The notes under the pieces are model-generated. The model made no database searches. It worked only from the letters and a program-made list of their open reading frames with translations, and was not told where the DNA came from. From assembly GCA_007115705.1 (NCBI GenBank), contig QXEO01001034.1:1488001-1552000 (forward strand): a stretch of DNA of 64,000 nucleotides, read 5' to 3'. Below are positions 54,382-64,000 of the stretch, piece by piece. The stretch's first letter is position 1; the number at the start of each line of letters is the position of its first letter. The translations under genes were made by a program, and so were the position numbers. Source of the DNA: Dactylis glomerata. Taxonomy: Eukaryota > Streptophyta > Magnoliopsida > Poales > Poaceae.

Positions 54382-56060
54382 CATGGGCGGAGGCAGCAGG
54401 GGACCAGCAGGGGCCCGGGCCCCCCCCAACATGCAAAGAATTTTTTATACCCCCAAAGAAATATTGACTTTGCTCTTTCCTTGTACACTCCCGTGGTCCT
54501 ATTTTAACTGAAAAAAAAGAAAAGGTCCAACGCACATGCTAGCCCACAGCCCAACAGTTCACAGGAGAGACTCTCTCCTCTAGCCACGCACGCACACGGG
54601 GCCAGGCGCGGCAGTGCTTCCTCTTCCCTGCTCTTCTCTGTTCTCTTCCCCAGTCCCAGACCCCCATCGGCCCCTCCGATCTGGCTGACCATGAGACCAT
54701 CGGCCCCCCTCCGATCTGGCTATTAAATCAAGGAAACTAGGAGAGGTATAGATTGCTCCCCTCTCTAGATCTGTTATTTATTTTGTATGATTATGCTGTA
54801 TCAGACTATCAGTGTATCTTCTTTCACTCCCCTGGTTCTAGCATTAGATTTGTTTTGGCTTAGTATTTTTTTTGATAGATATAGCTTTTTGCGTTCATGA
54901 ATCATGACTTCATTACTAAATATTTACAGGAAAATCATGGATAAAAATAAAAGAAAAACTGCACCGATGCATAATATGCATTCTTATTTTGGGAAGAAAG
55001 GAAGAGTTGATCAAGGGCTTGCAGTTGATGATGGTTTAGAACAAAATAATTCAGTTGATAGCCCTGAATTGATAGAACAAGAACCAGAAGATTTAGATGA
55101 AGAAATCCCCATAGCACAACCAACACCAGCACCTACGGTTCAACGAGGCAATGATGATTCTGCTGTCTTGATAGTTCAATGAGAGTACAGTTGAGCATCA
55201 TTATCGATGTGAAATTTTCATGGTTGTTGTGGATCAGCAAGCACAAGAGTTGAATTGCAGATTTAACAAACAAGCAACCGAGCTTCTCATTATGTGCACA
55301 TCCTTAAACCCCAAAAACTCCTTCAGTTCATTTAACATTGATATTGTGTGTTCTCTAGCTTCAAAATTCTATCCTGCTGATTTTGAAGAACAAGAAAGGG
55401 AGAATCTAAGATGTCAGTTACGCCATTATGAGCATGATATACCTACGAACCCAAAGTTTCAAAATTTGACAACCATATCAGAACTTTGTCAACAGCTTGC
55501 AGCAACCGGCAAAAATGATGATTATCACTTGATTGACAGGTATATAATGTTCTATGATACTGTATTAGTTGATTCAGTAATTGCTAAAGTACTAATTATA
55601 TTTTGATGAATAGGTTGATTCGCCTTGTTCTTACTTTACCGGTCTCAACCGCAACCACTGAACGGGCATTTTCTGCAATGAAACTTGTGAAAACAAGGCT
55701 CCGGAATAAAATGGAAGATGGATTCCTAAGAGACTGCTTGGTAACCTACATAGAAAAGGAGATTGCTGTTGAAATATCAACAGATACAATCATAGATATA
55801 TTTGATGAAGCACCACGTCGAGTGGATTTCAACTAAAAAGTGTTAGTTGCTCTATCTCTCGATACATGTCAGTTTTTTTGCTTTTGAGTAATATGCAATT
55901 GTACATCCTTTTGTCCAGAGAATGATGGTATAATCAATGGAAATATTATTTCTCTATCACTTCTTCACTTTTTCGCACTTTTTGGCAAACTTTTCTTTGC
56001 ATTAGTGAGTTGTCCTCTTTGGTCGGCCCCCCTCAAACTTTTTTCCTGCCTCCGCCGCTG
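54382..56060 (+). mobile_element. hAT transposon, internal-deletion derivative
   Basis: Perfect 8-bp duplication ATCGCTTT at 54374-54381 and 56061-56068. Terminal inverted repeats CATGGGCGGAGGCAG (left) and, reverse-complemented, CAGCGGCGGAGGCAG (right). It carries the N-terminal and C-terminal ends of a hAT transposase with the middle missing. 1679 bp. Its ends resemble those of the small MITE at 6129-6315 (CAGTGGCGGAGC). Confidence 0.93.
54937..55836 (+). pseudogene. hAT transposase (TTF zinc-finger/hAT-C type), central domain deleted
   Basis: An N-terminal part starts MDKNKRKTAPMHNMHSYFGK (ATG 54937, after an acceptor-like TTTACAG) and is Glu/Pro-rich to a stop at 55180-55182. A frame shift away begins EHHYRCEIFMVVVDQQAQEL, leading to RFNKQATELL and ISELCQQLAATGKND. 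Then comes an intron 55540-55613 (GTATAT...ATAG) and the hAT dimerisation region LIRLVLTLPVSTATTERAFS followed by KTRLRNKMEDGFLRDCLVTY (stop 55834-55836). The order matches the TTF-type zinc-finger hAT proteins of plants, but the zinc finger and catalytic region are gone. The dimerisation domain alone could still be made if the exons are transcribed. Confidence 0.75.
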
Positions 56061-56068
56061 ATCGCTTT

Positions 56069-56676
56069 AGTGGCTCCAAGCTATGATCGTAATTTTTTGA
56101 AAGCACTCTTCAGCATAGCAAGCTCCTAGATACGAGCAGGGCTGTAGCACGGAAGCGATTTGCTCCTCCTCACCTCCCTTGAAGCGCGCTATAGGCGCAA
56201 TCGCCGGAGCCCGGAGGCGACAACGCTGGTGCGTGGATGACAGAGAAGGGGGAAATGGGTTTTGTTCTCTCTCTTCCTCTCTCTACTTGCACACACGGCG
56301 ATGTCTAATGAGGAAAAGGTGAGAATATGTCTGGACAAAACGGAGGACCGCCCGATTCTCATCGCAGAGTGAGCATGCCAAACGCCAGAAAGTGGTCAGC
56401 CAAGATATAGATTTTACGATAGCACAAAGAAGCAAAATCAAACATAAATAGTTATGCTATGGTGAGATTAAGAAGACGCCGCACAATTCATGCACCAAAC
56501 CAACAGCTCCCTTTAAAATCAACAACTCTGAGATTTGTCTTTGACTAATCCTAGAAGACATGTTAATTAAAAACGAAGGGAATACTTCCTCAACATCGGG
56601 TCCTCCAATAAGTCTGAGACAAATTTCAGATTTATAATGGTATCTAGATAATAAACCTTCATCAGGAGCTAAATTA
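56069..56676. other. Intergenic, no gene seen
   Basis: CT-rich patch at 56260-56295, otherwise unremarkable. It may include the 3' untranslated region of the minus-strand coding fragment that follows. Confidence 0.35.
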
Positions 56677-57032
56677 CTAGTAGTTGATGCACGTCCCGCC
56701 GATCAACTTCTCGGGGACCTCAAAATATGCGTAGCCATGGATGTCGTACTGCCTCATGATGTCCTCCTCCGCCGCTCGCATCCGCAGCCGGGCCTCGTAG
56801 GCAGCAACCAAACTCCTCCGTGCGTCCTCGCGGAGCTTGTCGTTCTTCACCCTGTCGATAAGGCCGTGGTCGACGGGACGGACGGGCGGACGCTGTCTGC
56901 GCGCCTTGAAGCGGTCGATGTCCTTCTTGCTCACCAGCTTCAGCTTCCTCCCGCGCTCATCGTACTTGATCTCCGGGAGGCTCTGGCTCGCCGCCGGCAG
57001 CACCTCCGGGTTGGTGTTGGGGCTGGCCCGGC
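56677..57032 (-). pseudogene. C-terminal coding fragment of an unknown gene, cut by a CACTA end
   Basis: The minus-strand frame is open from the CACTA border (57032) to a stop at 56677-56679. It begins RASPNTNPEVLPAASQSLPE, continues IKYDERGRKLKLVSKKDIDR, RPVDHGLIDRVKNDKLREDA and ends FEVPEKLIGGTCINY. It is highly charged with good codon texture (GC-rich third positions), unlike surrounding DNA, so it looks like a real coding exon. There is no in-frame ATG near its upstream end, consistent with the 5' part having been removed or displaced by insertion of the CACTA element. I do not recognise the family. Confidence 0.55.
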
Positions 57033-57560
57033 CACTACTACACGAGAGCTAATATGGGGCACTTTAGAGTGCCCCTAATGTTCAAAAAAGTGCCTCTAAA
57101 TATCTTTCGAGGCACTTCCCTCATCCCCTTAAACTTTTTAGGGCACTTTGAGCAAAGTGCCTCTAATTAAATTTAATTAGGAGCACTATATCAAATTGCC
57201 TCAAAAGCTTTTAGAGACACTATATCAAATTGCCTCAAAAGCTTCTAGGGGCATTTCAATCAAAGTGCCCCAACAGCTTTTAGGGGCATTTCAATCAAAG
57301 TGCCCAAAAGCTTTTAGAGGCATTTCAATCAAAGTGCCCCAAAAGCTTTTAGGGGCATTTCTATGAGAGTGCCCCTAATAGTTTTTGAGGCACTCTAACA
57401 AAATGCCCCAATATCAATTAGGGGCATTTTGAGAAATGTCCGGAAAATCCATTAGAGGCACTATGATCAAATACAGAAATTCTGTTTACAGGCAATTCAA
57501 TAAAATGGCTAAAATCCAGATAGAGGCAACCTAGTTATATGCCTCAATGTATCAGTAGAG
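57033..57560 (+). mobile_element. Second CACTA element: terminus and subterminal repeats
   Basis: Starts CACTACTACACGAGAGC, followed by a dense set of 15-20-base repeats in both orientations: AGGGGCATTTCAATCAAAGT, GTGCCCCTAAT, TTGCCTCAAAAGCTTTTAG. The CACTA start with clustered subterminal repeats is diagnostic of the superfamily. The other end was not found in the window. The family differs from the CACTA at 48585. Confidence 0.8.
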
Positions 57561-57785
57561 GCAATATAAACAGTACTATTAAATGCCCTTTATACATCAC
57601 AAACACTTCCTGTAACAAAAATCATATTCCAGAATGTAAACAGTAAGTAGAAATTCTAGTTTGCAAACTCCTAGAACAATGTATTAATCTGACTATTTCC
57701 CAATCTCCTCTTTGGTGGCTTTTTCCTCAGGTGTTTATCCATACTACTGGCAATCTCAGCACAGGTCCTGTATATCTGGTTCTGT

Positions 57786-58890
57786 CACCTGCCACAGACA
57801 TTGTCATAGGACACAATTTCTTGTCAATTAAGTAAGATAAATTATAATGCAAGTATGAATAAACAATATGTAAGATCATCTTTATAAGCTTACTGTCGAG
57901 CTGGTTTTAGCTCAAGAACAAAGTTAGAACAGAAAGTGAGAGTCGCACTGACTGCATAACAATGTTTTGCTCGTCAAGCCGATTACTACTTTGTTCTGAA
58001 TTATGATACTGTGTTCCATCTATTATAAGATAAAGAAAGAATGCAAGTACTCGAGAGAGGCTACATATCTAAACCCAGCCAAGCCTTTGAAAACACAATA
58101 CTGATCATTAACGTACATTCAGAAACAAAAATAATGCAAGCAAGCAATCAATCAAAATAAAATCAATCTGATTCTAATTCTCTATAAAAGCACCCGAGCA
58201 ACGAAAAATATCAAAAGATGCCAAGAGACTCTCACGCAGGATTACCAAAAAATAGTGAACCAGAAAAAGACGCCTACAGTTCAGAAATTGCACCTTAGGC
58301 ACCTGCCATGACATTGTCACAGGAAACAATTTCTTGTCAATTACGTAAGATCAATTATGATGCAAGTATGAATAAATAATATGTAAGATCGTCTTTATAA
58401 GCTCACTGTCAAGCTGGTTTTAGCTAATACAAGAACAAGGTTAAAACAGAAAGTGGGGGTGGCACTGACTGCATCACAATGTTTTGCTTGCCAAGCCGAT
58501 TACTACTTTGTTCCGAATTATGATACTGTGTTCCATCTACTTTATAAGATAAAGAAAGAATGAAAGTACTCGAGAGAGGATACACATCTAAACCCAGCTA
58601 AGCCTTTGAAAGCACAAAGAAAGAATGAAAGTCCTCGAGAGAGGCTACACATCTAAAACCCAGCTAAGGCTTTGAAAGCACAATATTGTTGATCGTTAAA
58701 GTACATTCAGAAACAAAACTAATGCAAGCAATCAATCAAAAAATCTATCTGATTCTGGTTCTCCATAAAAGCACCCAAGCAACAAAAAATATAAAAAAGA
58801 TGCCAATAGACTCTCATGCAGAATTACCGAAAAAAGATAGTGAACCAGAAAAGGACGGCTAAAGTTCAGAAATTGCACCTTATGCACCTG
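57786..58890. repeat. About 520-590-bp direct duplication
   Basis: 57786-58303 (from GACATTGTCATAGGACACAA to GCACCTTAGGCACCTG) recurs at 58304-58890 with about 10% differences. The second copy holds a further 77-bp internal duplication (around 58598-58680, GAGAGAGGCTACACATCTAA). Confidence 0.88.
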
Positions 58891-60378
58891 CAGTTCTCTC
58901 CTCAACCTAATATGTGTTGATGTATGTGAAAAAGATTCCGGCAGCATCATTCCTGCAGAAAGTCAAGCAGATAAGTTAGAGCGTACTACCACTGTACATT
59001 AGCTGAAGCAAGATAAAAAACAAAAACAAATTGGTTCAATGATGTCTTTTACATCTCAATAGTGTTAGGTGTCATCCAGAGAAATAGAATATTGGTCTCT
59101 ACAAACTGCAACATGAGTATGATGCTTAGCCTTACATTATCAAGTATATAAGCATTAACAGTTCTTGTTCCAAGTCAAAAGCTCACTGTCCAAATGCAAA
59201 TGCATCTTCCATGACTTCTAAAGCTCTCTAGCATATAGCAGTCTATATGTCATTTTATTCTTGAATACTATAGCAATCCAAAATGGATTCACAAGACATG
59301 ATGACATGGTTAGTGATGGCACAAGTATTAATTCGGATTAGTGAATTCTAGAAAAATAAACAAAGAGTACTAAGGCAATAATGGATTTTCATTCTCGTTC
59401 AAGCGCAATAATATAGTGATTCTCTATAAAAGCACCGCTTGATAATCAAGAAACTACTGGCGAGATATAGTTAACCAGTGGCACTGACCTACTGCAAGAT
59501 GAGCTCCTTTGTCTGGTTTCGCCAAAGTTGATTTTGTATTCAAACTATAGACAACTCACAAGCAGTGCAAAAGAGATCAGAACTTCACTTCTCCTTCTCA
59601 ACAACAGATTCCATTTGGTTACTGCATAGTTGCTCAAAAAATAAAGCCTGTCATGAAATTTGTAGTACACATGCTATAAAATGGGAATACGACTTATACG
59701 CGTATAGGTAGCCAACCTGACAGACTGACTACCATCAAACAACAAAGACTGATTTCACTGTAGTATATTAGAATCACTTGCATGTTAGCAAAATCACAAT
59801 ATCAGACTTAAATTCTGGAATCTGTGCGTTAGTAAAAAATGTGCAAAAAAGACTAGTGTTTGATAATTCTTCCATGGTTCAACATTGATTTATAGTGAAC
59901 CCGAACTAGAAATTTACCTCTTATACTTCATTTGAACCTATTCTTCAAAATAAATTATAGGATTGTGTAGTTTCTTCAGCTAATCGGCTGTCTATCAAAT
60001 GGCAGATAATTATACATTAAGCAGTAACATCAGCATTCAGCAAAAGCCACACAGCAGTATCATCTACACAACACACCGCATGCGTTGGGATACCCCGCGA
60101 CTCCAACTTTCTCAACGGCATAGAAGCAGTTACAACCATGCAGCTGCTGTGGTAAGTTGATAGGCTCATCAGAAATGTATTACTATTTCCAGCTGAAGTC
60201 CCAGCAGAGGCTATTACTGAAGGAGACTGCAGGCGATTTACAACAGAGAAATAAATGGATATACAGCAATCCTAATCTACAACAGAGAAGATGTATTCAG
60301 CAATTTGTATGTTTGCTCACATCCTTCCAATTTCACTAGTATAGCAGTGCTAAATTCAGCAACCAGTATACCTATCTA

Positions 60379-60404
60379 CCCCCCCCCCCCCCCCCCCCCC
60401 CCCC
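60379..60404. repeat. Homopolymer of 26 C
   Basis: Uninterrupted C run followed by TTAACTAAC; prone to length error. Confidence 0.97.
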
Positions 60405-60599
60405 TTAACTAACTTCCATATATGTACCATACCACGAATCGTTGATCAGACATGAGAATTGATGAGTACATATCTCCCCCTAACAAGCTTCTATGTATAT
60501 ACTACCACAAAACCGCTCCAAAGACACACAAGCATCCGTGATCAAACAGCATAATCGGTGGAAACTGATCAGATAAGAGTTGAGGGGAGAGAATTACTC

Positions 60600-61255
60600 T
60601 AGACCGAGCGCGAGCACGGGGAAGTCAATCTAGGCCTGGGGCCTGGCCGCAAGCGCGCGAGCCGCTCCCAGGACGCCATCGGCGACGCCAGCAGCGGCGG
60701 GGGCGTGCGGCGGGGACTCCGGGCTGGGGAGGGCCCGGACCGGCGGCGGCTGGCAGTCGGGGAGGGCGCGGCCGGAGAAGCCGACGCGGAAGGAGCCGCC
60801 GATCTCGGCGAGGTCGGCGAGGATGGGCAGGGATGCGGGGCGCGGGGAGGGGGCGGGAGTGGGTGGGCGTGGAGGGCGGCGAGTCGGTGTGGGCCGAGTT
60901 GAGGAGCGGGTGCAGGAAGCAGGCGATGTCCAGTGCAGGAAGTAGGCGGTGTGGGCCGTCAAGCGTAGGAAGCGGGGCGGCTTGGCGAGGGCAGGAGCCG
61001 GTGGAGGAAAGGCGAAACTTCACAAGAGAGACGCGGCGCGGGAGGCCGCCGTCGATGGCCGCTAAGGGACGGTAGAGGGCGGAGCTAGGGTTTGTGGCGG
61101 CGTCCGCACGGGAGAAGGAGGACGCCGCGGTGGTGGGGGGATCAACGGAGGAGACCGTAGCAAGGCCATGTAGGCGAGTGGCGGCGGCGGATGTGGCCGG
61201 CATCGACCGGAGCGGGCCGGTGGGGGGCGGCGCATCTCGGGCTCGAGAGGGGAAT
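60600..61255 (-). other. GC-rich block with overlapping open frames
   Basis: Long open frames exist on both strands (minus 61203-60625; plus 60833-61075), as expected by chance in 70-75% GC sequence. The minus frame is Pro/Ala/Arg-rich with no domain. It may be a CpG-rich leader or promoter of the element or of a lost gene. I do not call a gene. Confidence 0.3.
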
Positions 61256-61321
61256 CGAGGTGATTTCCCGTGCGACGGTGCTTGGCGTGAGAGAAGAACA
61301 AGGAGAGAGAGGTTGTCGGGT

Positions 61322-61344
61322 GAGAGAGAGAGAGAGAGAGAGAG
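61322..61344. repeat. (GA)n microsatellite followed by a T run
   Basis: About 11 GA units then nine T. Confidence 0.95.
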
Positions 61345-61439
61345 ATTTTTTTTTTTAAGAAAAGAAGGGTGAGAGAGAGGTTGTGGGGTCGGGCCGGGTA
61401 TTGACCCAATTACATGGGCCTACAGGGCCAGGCAATTTG

Positions 61440-62380
61440 ATCGATCCAGTTTTTAATTTCTTATTTTTTTTCTCTTATTTTTATTTTTCCATTTCATTGT
61501 TTTACTTTACTTTATTATAAATGTATTTTATTTATTCTATTTTATGTTGATTTTAGTTTTAATTAGTACCTTTTTTCATACTGTTTTTGTTTTTATTCTC
61601 CGTGTTGTAATTTTTGTTCCTTTTTGCTCCTAAATTTATTGTTATTTTGTTCCTTCATTCATAATTTTTTGTTCAACCTACTCTTTAAATTAGCTCTTGG
61701 ACTCTTTTGTTCCTTGTGATTTTAGTTTTTGATTCTGAGATGTATAATTATTTTGTTCCTTCACTCATAAATATTTGTTTGAATTTTTTATCTTGTATTT
61801 AGTTATTTGTTCCTTTATTCAGAATTTGTTGTTCCACTTACTCTTTAAATTGGCTTTATGATATTTTGTTCTAGGTTTTTTGTTCTCTCTGATTCCTTTG
61901 TTTCATGGTTAGTATTTATGTATTTGTTCTTTAACTCATAAACATACCAGTTTATATAGTTCTTTCGTTTACTAGGCGCCATACTCGTACGACTGTGTTT
62001 CGTAGTTATATATCGCACGCACGTAAGCTGTGTTGTTTGATTAATGTTTCTGCTAATTGGTCCGGCGCCCCAACCGTGTGATTCATTGAGTGAAATCTAT
62101 TATAGGCGCTAGGGAGAAGCACCCAAAAAGAAAGTTAATTCCTATTTAGTTTTTGGTTCAATTTAAATTTGTTAAAATTTCAAATTTGTTTAGATTCTAA
62201 ATTTGTTCCAATTTCGAATTTATTTAGCTTTTGAATTTCATTTAATTTTAGAATTTGTTCAAATCTGAATAGATTATAAATTTTGTTTAAATTTGAAAAA
62301 TTTCAAATCTAGAATTTGCTCAGATTTTAATTTTTTCTAAAATCAAATTTCGAATTTATTTTCAAAAGGAAGGAACTACG
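61440..62380. other. T-rich and AT-rich noncoding stretch
   Basis: 61460-61960 is T-rich with a loose repeat TTTTGTTCCTTCAnTCATAA (near 61646, 61757, 61810). 62150-62350 is built on AAATTTGTTnAAATTT. No gene. Confidence 0.6.
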
Positions 62381-62603
62381 GGAATACATCCTTGTGTCTC
62401 CGGTCTCCACTCTTCGTTTACTTCTTTCCCTTACTTGTAACTTGCTAGTTACTTGTTTACTTGCATGCTTTCCACTCATAGGAAATTCACCTAGTTGCAC
62501 ATCTAGTGAATTTACTTTGTGTCAAGCCTTAAATTTGAAAAAGATTAAAAATTGATTTAGCGTCTATTCACTCCCCCTCTAGTCGCCCGTATCGATCCTT
62601 TCA
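62381..62603 (+). repeat. 3' part of a copia-type LTR
   Basis: Ends ATCGATCCTTTCA directly before the PBS. The stretch CACTCCCCCTCTAGTCGCCC and the steady C/T-rich run before it are typical of the R-U5 end of grass copia LTRs. The LTR start is not clear and could lie in the AT-rich DNA before 62381. Confidence 0.6.
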
Positions 62604-62605
62604 AT

Positions 62606-62617
62606 TGGTATCAGAGC
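62606..62617 (+). other. Primer-binding site
   Basis: TGGTATCAGAGC, 2 bases after the LTR end; complementary to initiator methionine tRNA. Confidence 0.85.
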
Positions 62618-62710
62618 CTAGTGCTCTTGGATTGGGCTTAACCGCCTAAGAGATTATGGGCGACGAGGAGCCCGCCACTAAGGCGGATCTTAATAGTATA
62701 ATAACAAGTA

Positions 62711-63265
62711 ATGGATGCTATGATGGTCGCGCCTAAGAGAATGGATGCTATAATGGCAGCCATGGAAAGCCAAAAATCTCAACTTGATGCTCTCACTAGT
62801 GGAACGTCTAGTACCACTCCTCCAACCTCGGTTGAAACCCCGGATAAGGATAAGCCATCCTTAAACGAGGATGATCCGGGCAAGGATGGGGATGAGAGCA
62901 ACGAGGACCCACCAAAGAAAGATGACACCTCTCGGGGACATAGCACGGAAGTTCCACCTCCTACGAGCTATGTCTCCGGAAGACACCTTCAAATGCCACA
63001 CCTTGCTTCATGCGGCCCACCGCCACCACTTGATGCTTCTAGCTTTGCCAATTGGCAAGATAACATGCGCTCTCACATAAACTTTGTGTCTATTGAGCTT
63101 TAGAGGATCATTGAGCAGGGTTTCCATCCAACTTCCAAGGACTTGACCAACTTGCTACCTTGGGAGCAAATCGACAAGCAACTCAATGCCTCCGCCTTGC
63201 ATCTAATTCACATGTCTCTTACTGAGAAGGTCAAAGCGTTCGTCCGCAACATCACCTCCGCCAAG
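62711..63265 (+). pseudogene. Copia Gag N-terminal fragment
   Basis: ATG 62711; MDAMMVAPKRMDAIMAAMES, an acidic Ser/Pro/Asp linker, then the Gag start PPPPLDASSFANWQDNMRSH. A TAG at 63101-63103 interrupts SIEL-RIIEQGFHP (Trp in related Gags by memory). The frame then continues SKDLTNLLPWEQIDKQLNAS and VKAFVRNITSAKE to about 63265, where unrelated GC-rich sequence starts. Knuckle, protease, integrase and RT are absent. Confidence 0.7.
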
Positions 63266-64000
63266 GAGCGGCGGCTCCACTGCATAGCTCTGGTGAGGAT
63301 TCCTTCCTGATGGAACGCCGGCTCCATTGGGATGCGTCGGATCTCGCCGGATGCGCCGGAGATCTCCCATCTCGCCAGATGAAGAACCGGCGCATGGCAA
63401 CATCGCCGTAGGAGATCGCCGGAGGAACCCTAACCCTAACCTAGAGAGGAGAAGTGGTCGACTGAGAGTGGCATGTTGTGTTTTACAGAAAGGACCCGGT
63501 GGAAGGACTAATGCGTAATATTGAAAATGATAGGGTTGAAAATGCAAAAGCGGAACAATAAAAGGAGCCGCCACCGCTTCGTCTCACTCCATTCCTCACT
63601 CTCTCCACCTCTGCTAGGGTTTCCGCAGCTCAGAGGAGAAAAGGCGGCGACCACTCCGGCGGCAACTCAGGCGACCACTCCGGCGACCAAGTCGGCGACC
63701 ACTCCGGCGACAACGGAGATGAAGGTACTGAAATCTATTGCCCTTTCACCGTCTTCTTGTGGGTCTTGTGCTTCTTTGTACCCTTTTCTTTGATTTCTAT
63801 TTATAGAAGTACATGAAATTGGTCCTGTTCTGGACAAATTAGGAAATAGATTCGAATATTCATGTGGTCCTGTTCTGGACATCTCCAGTGAAGAGGAGCA
63901 AGTTCCTCAAGCTCCTGTAGTTCCTGAAGTTCCTCAGCAGGTTGCTCTCCTAAAGAGAGGTACAAATCTGTATGATAAATACTATGTTTGGTATTTCAAC
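63266..64000 (+). other. GC-rich segment, then an open frame running off the window
   Basis: 63266-63470 is GC-rich with CGCCGG repeats and no named product. 63640-63725 repeats GCGACCACTCCGGCGAC. From about 63810 to 64000 one plus frame stays open: VHEIGPVLDKLGNRFEYSCG, PVLDISSEEEQVPQAPVVPE, VPQQVALLKRGTNLYDKYY. It is preceded by an acceptor-like TTTCTATTTATAG (63807) and a plausible short intron from GTACTG (63727). The upstream frame does not join in phase, so I give no gene model. GGTCCTGTTCTGGACA occurs twice in it (63822 and 63867). Confidence 0.35.

Larger units (their letters stand above)
57561..61400 (+). other. Probable body of the second CACTA element (no transposase seen)
   Basis: 3.8 kb of mostly AT-rich DNA with internal duplications and no domain I recognise, ending in a GC-rich block (60620-61240). 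Whether this all belongs to the CACTA is inferred only from the absence of another border. Confidence 0.35.

Noticed and set aside
60625..61203. 192-residue Pro/Ala/Arg-rich minus-strand frame.
   Set aside because: Very GC-rich block open in several frames; no domain, no start context, no splice evidence.
63428..63450. AACCCTAACCCTAACC, a telomere-like repeat.
   Set aside because: Only two and a half units; ordinary by chance in promoter-like plant DNA.

Overview
This window is nuclear DNA from a large-genome grass, most probably a Triticeae species (wheat, barley or Aegilops). The evidence is an intron-containing plant glutamate decarboxylase gene, nested LTR retrotransposons whose LTRs open TGATACGTCTCCAACGTATC, Stowaway MITEs (TA-CTCCCTCC ends), CACTA elements with TTTAGTCCCGG subterminal repeats, and Helitrons. 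There is no bacterial-style operon, CRISPR array, rRNA or tRNA gene that I can see. Only one gene looks intact: GAD at 36131-38093.

Layout. 1-21100 is a nest. An old retroelement on the minus strand (LTR about 15182-19406, primer-binding site at 15169, gag pseudogene at 14936-14480 continuing at 4668-4030) was split by a non-autonomous LTR retrotransposon (B, 4669-14474) flanked by a 5-bp ATACT duplication. A second member of that family (A, 1-4022) lies head to head with B, and a third LTR fragment lies at 19871-21102. The 5' LTR of B was in turn split by a 2.46-kb Helitron (5834-8296), which carries a 187-bp hAT MITE. 22481-27702 is the most unusual object: an LTR-type element with a PBS, a purine tract and a CCTGC target duplication, whose two 481-bp terminal repeats are INVERTED relative to each other. 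It lies on the 3' side of a B3-domain gene or gene fragment (28123 to about 29597, minus). 31975-33640 holds Helitron-like ends and two copies of an arabinogalactan-protein-like gene fragment.

35979-38093 is the GAD gene with its TATA box: six coding exons, 501 residues, a GC-AG first intron, and a C terminus without a tryptophan. 38393-46830 holds a LINE 3' end and a truncated Ty1/copia element. A 4041-bp block covering most of the LINE fragment and the copia is tandemly duplicated with 3-bp microhomology and only two base differences noticed. 48063-54240 is a decayed CACTA element whose TNP2 transposase is interrupted by an almost pure GAA/purine expansion of about 550 bp, nonsense codons and a MITE. 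54382-56060 is a hAT deletion derivative with 8-bp target duplication. 56677-57032 is a coding fragment cut by a second CACTA end (57033 onward). 62400-63265 is a copia LTR end plus gag, and 63266-64000 is an unrecognised GC-rich segment with an open frame running off the edge.

Overall, almost everything is a record of transposition. The host functions present are GABA synthesis (GAD) and possibly a B3 transcription-factor relative. All family names come from motifs read by eye; no database was consulted.
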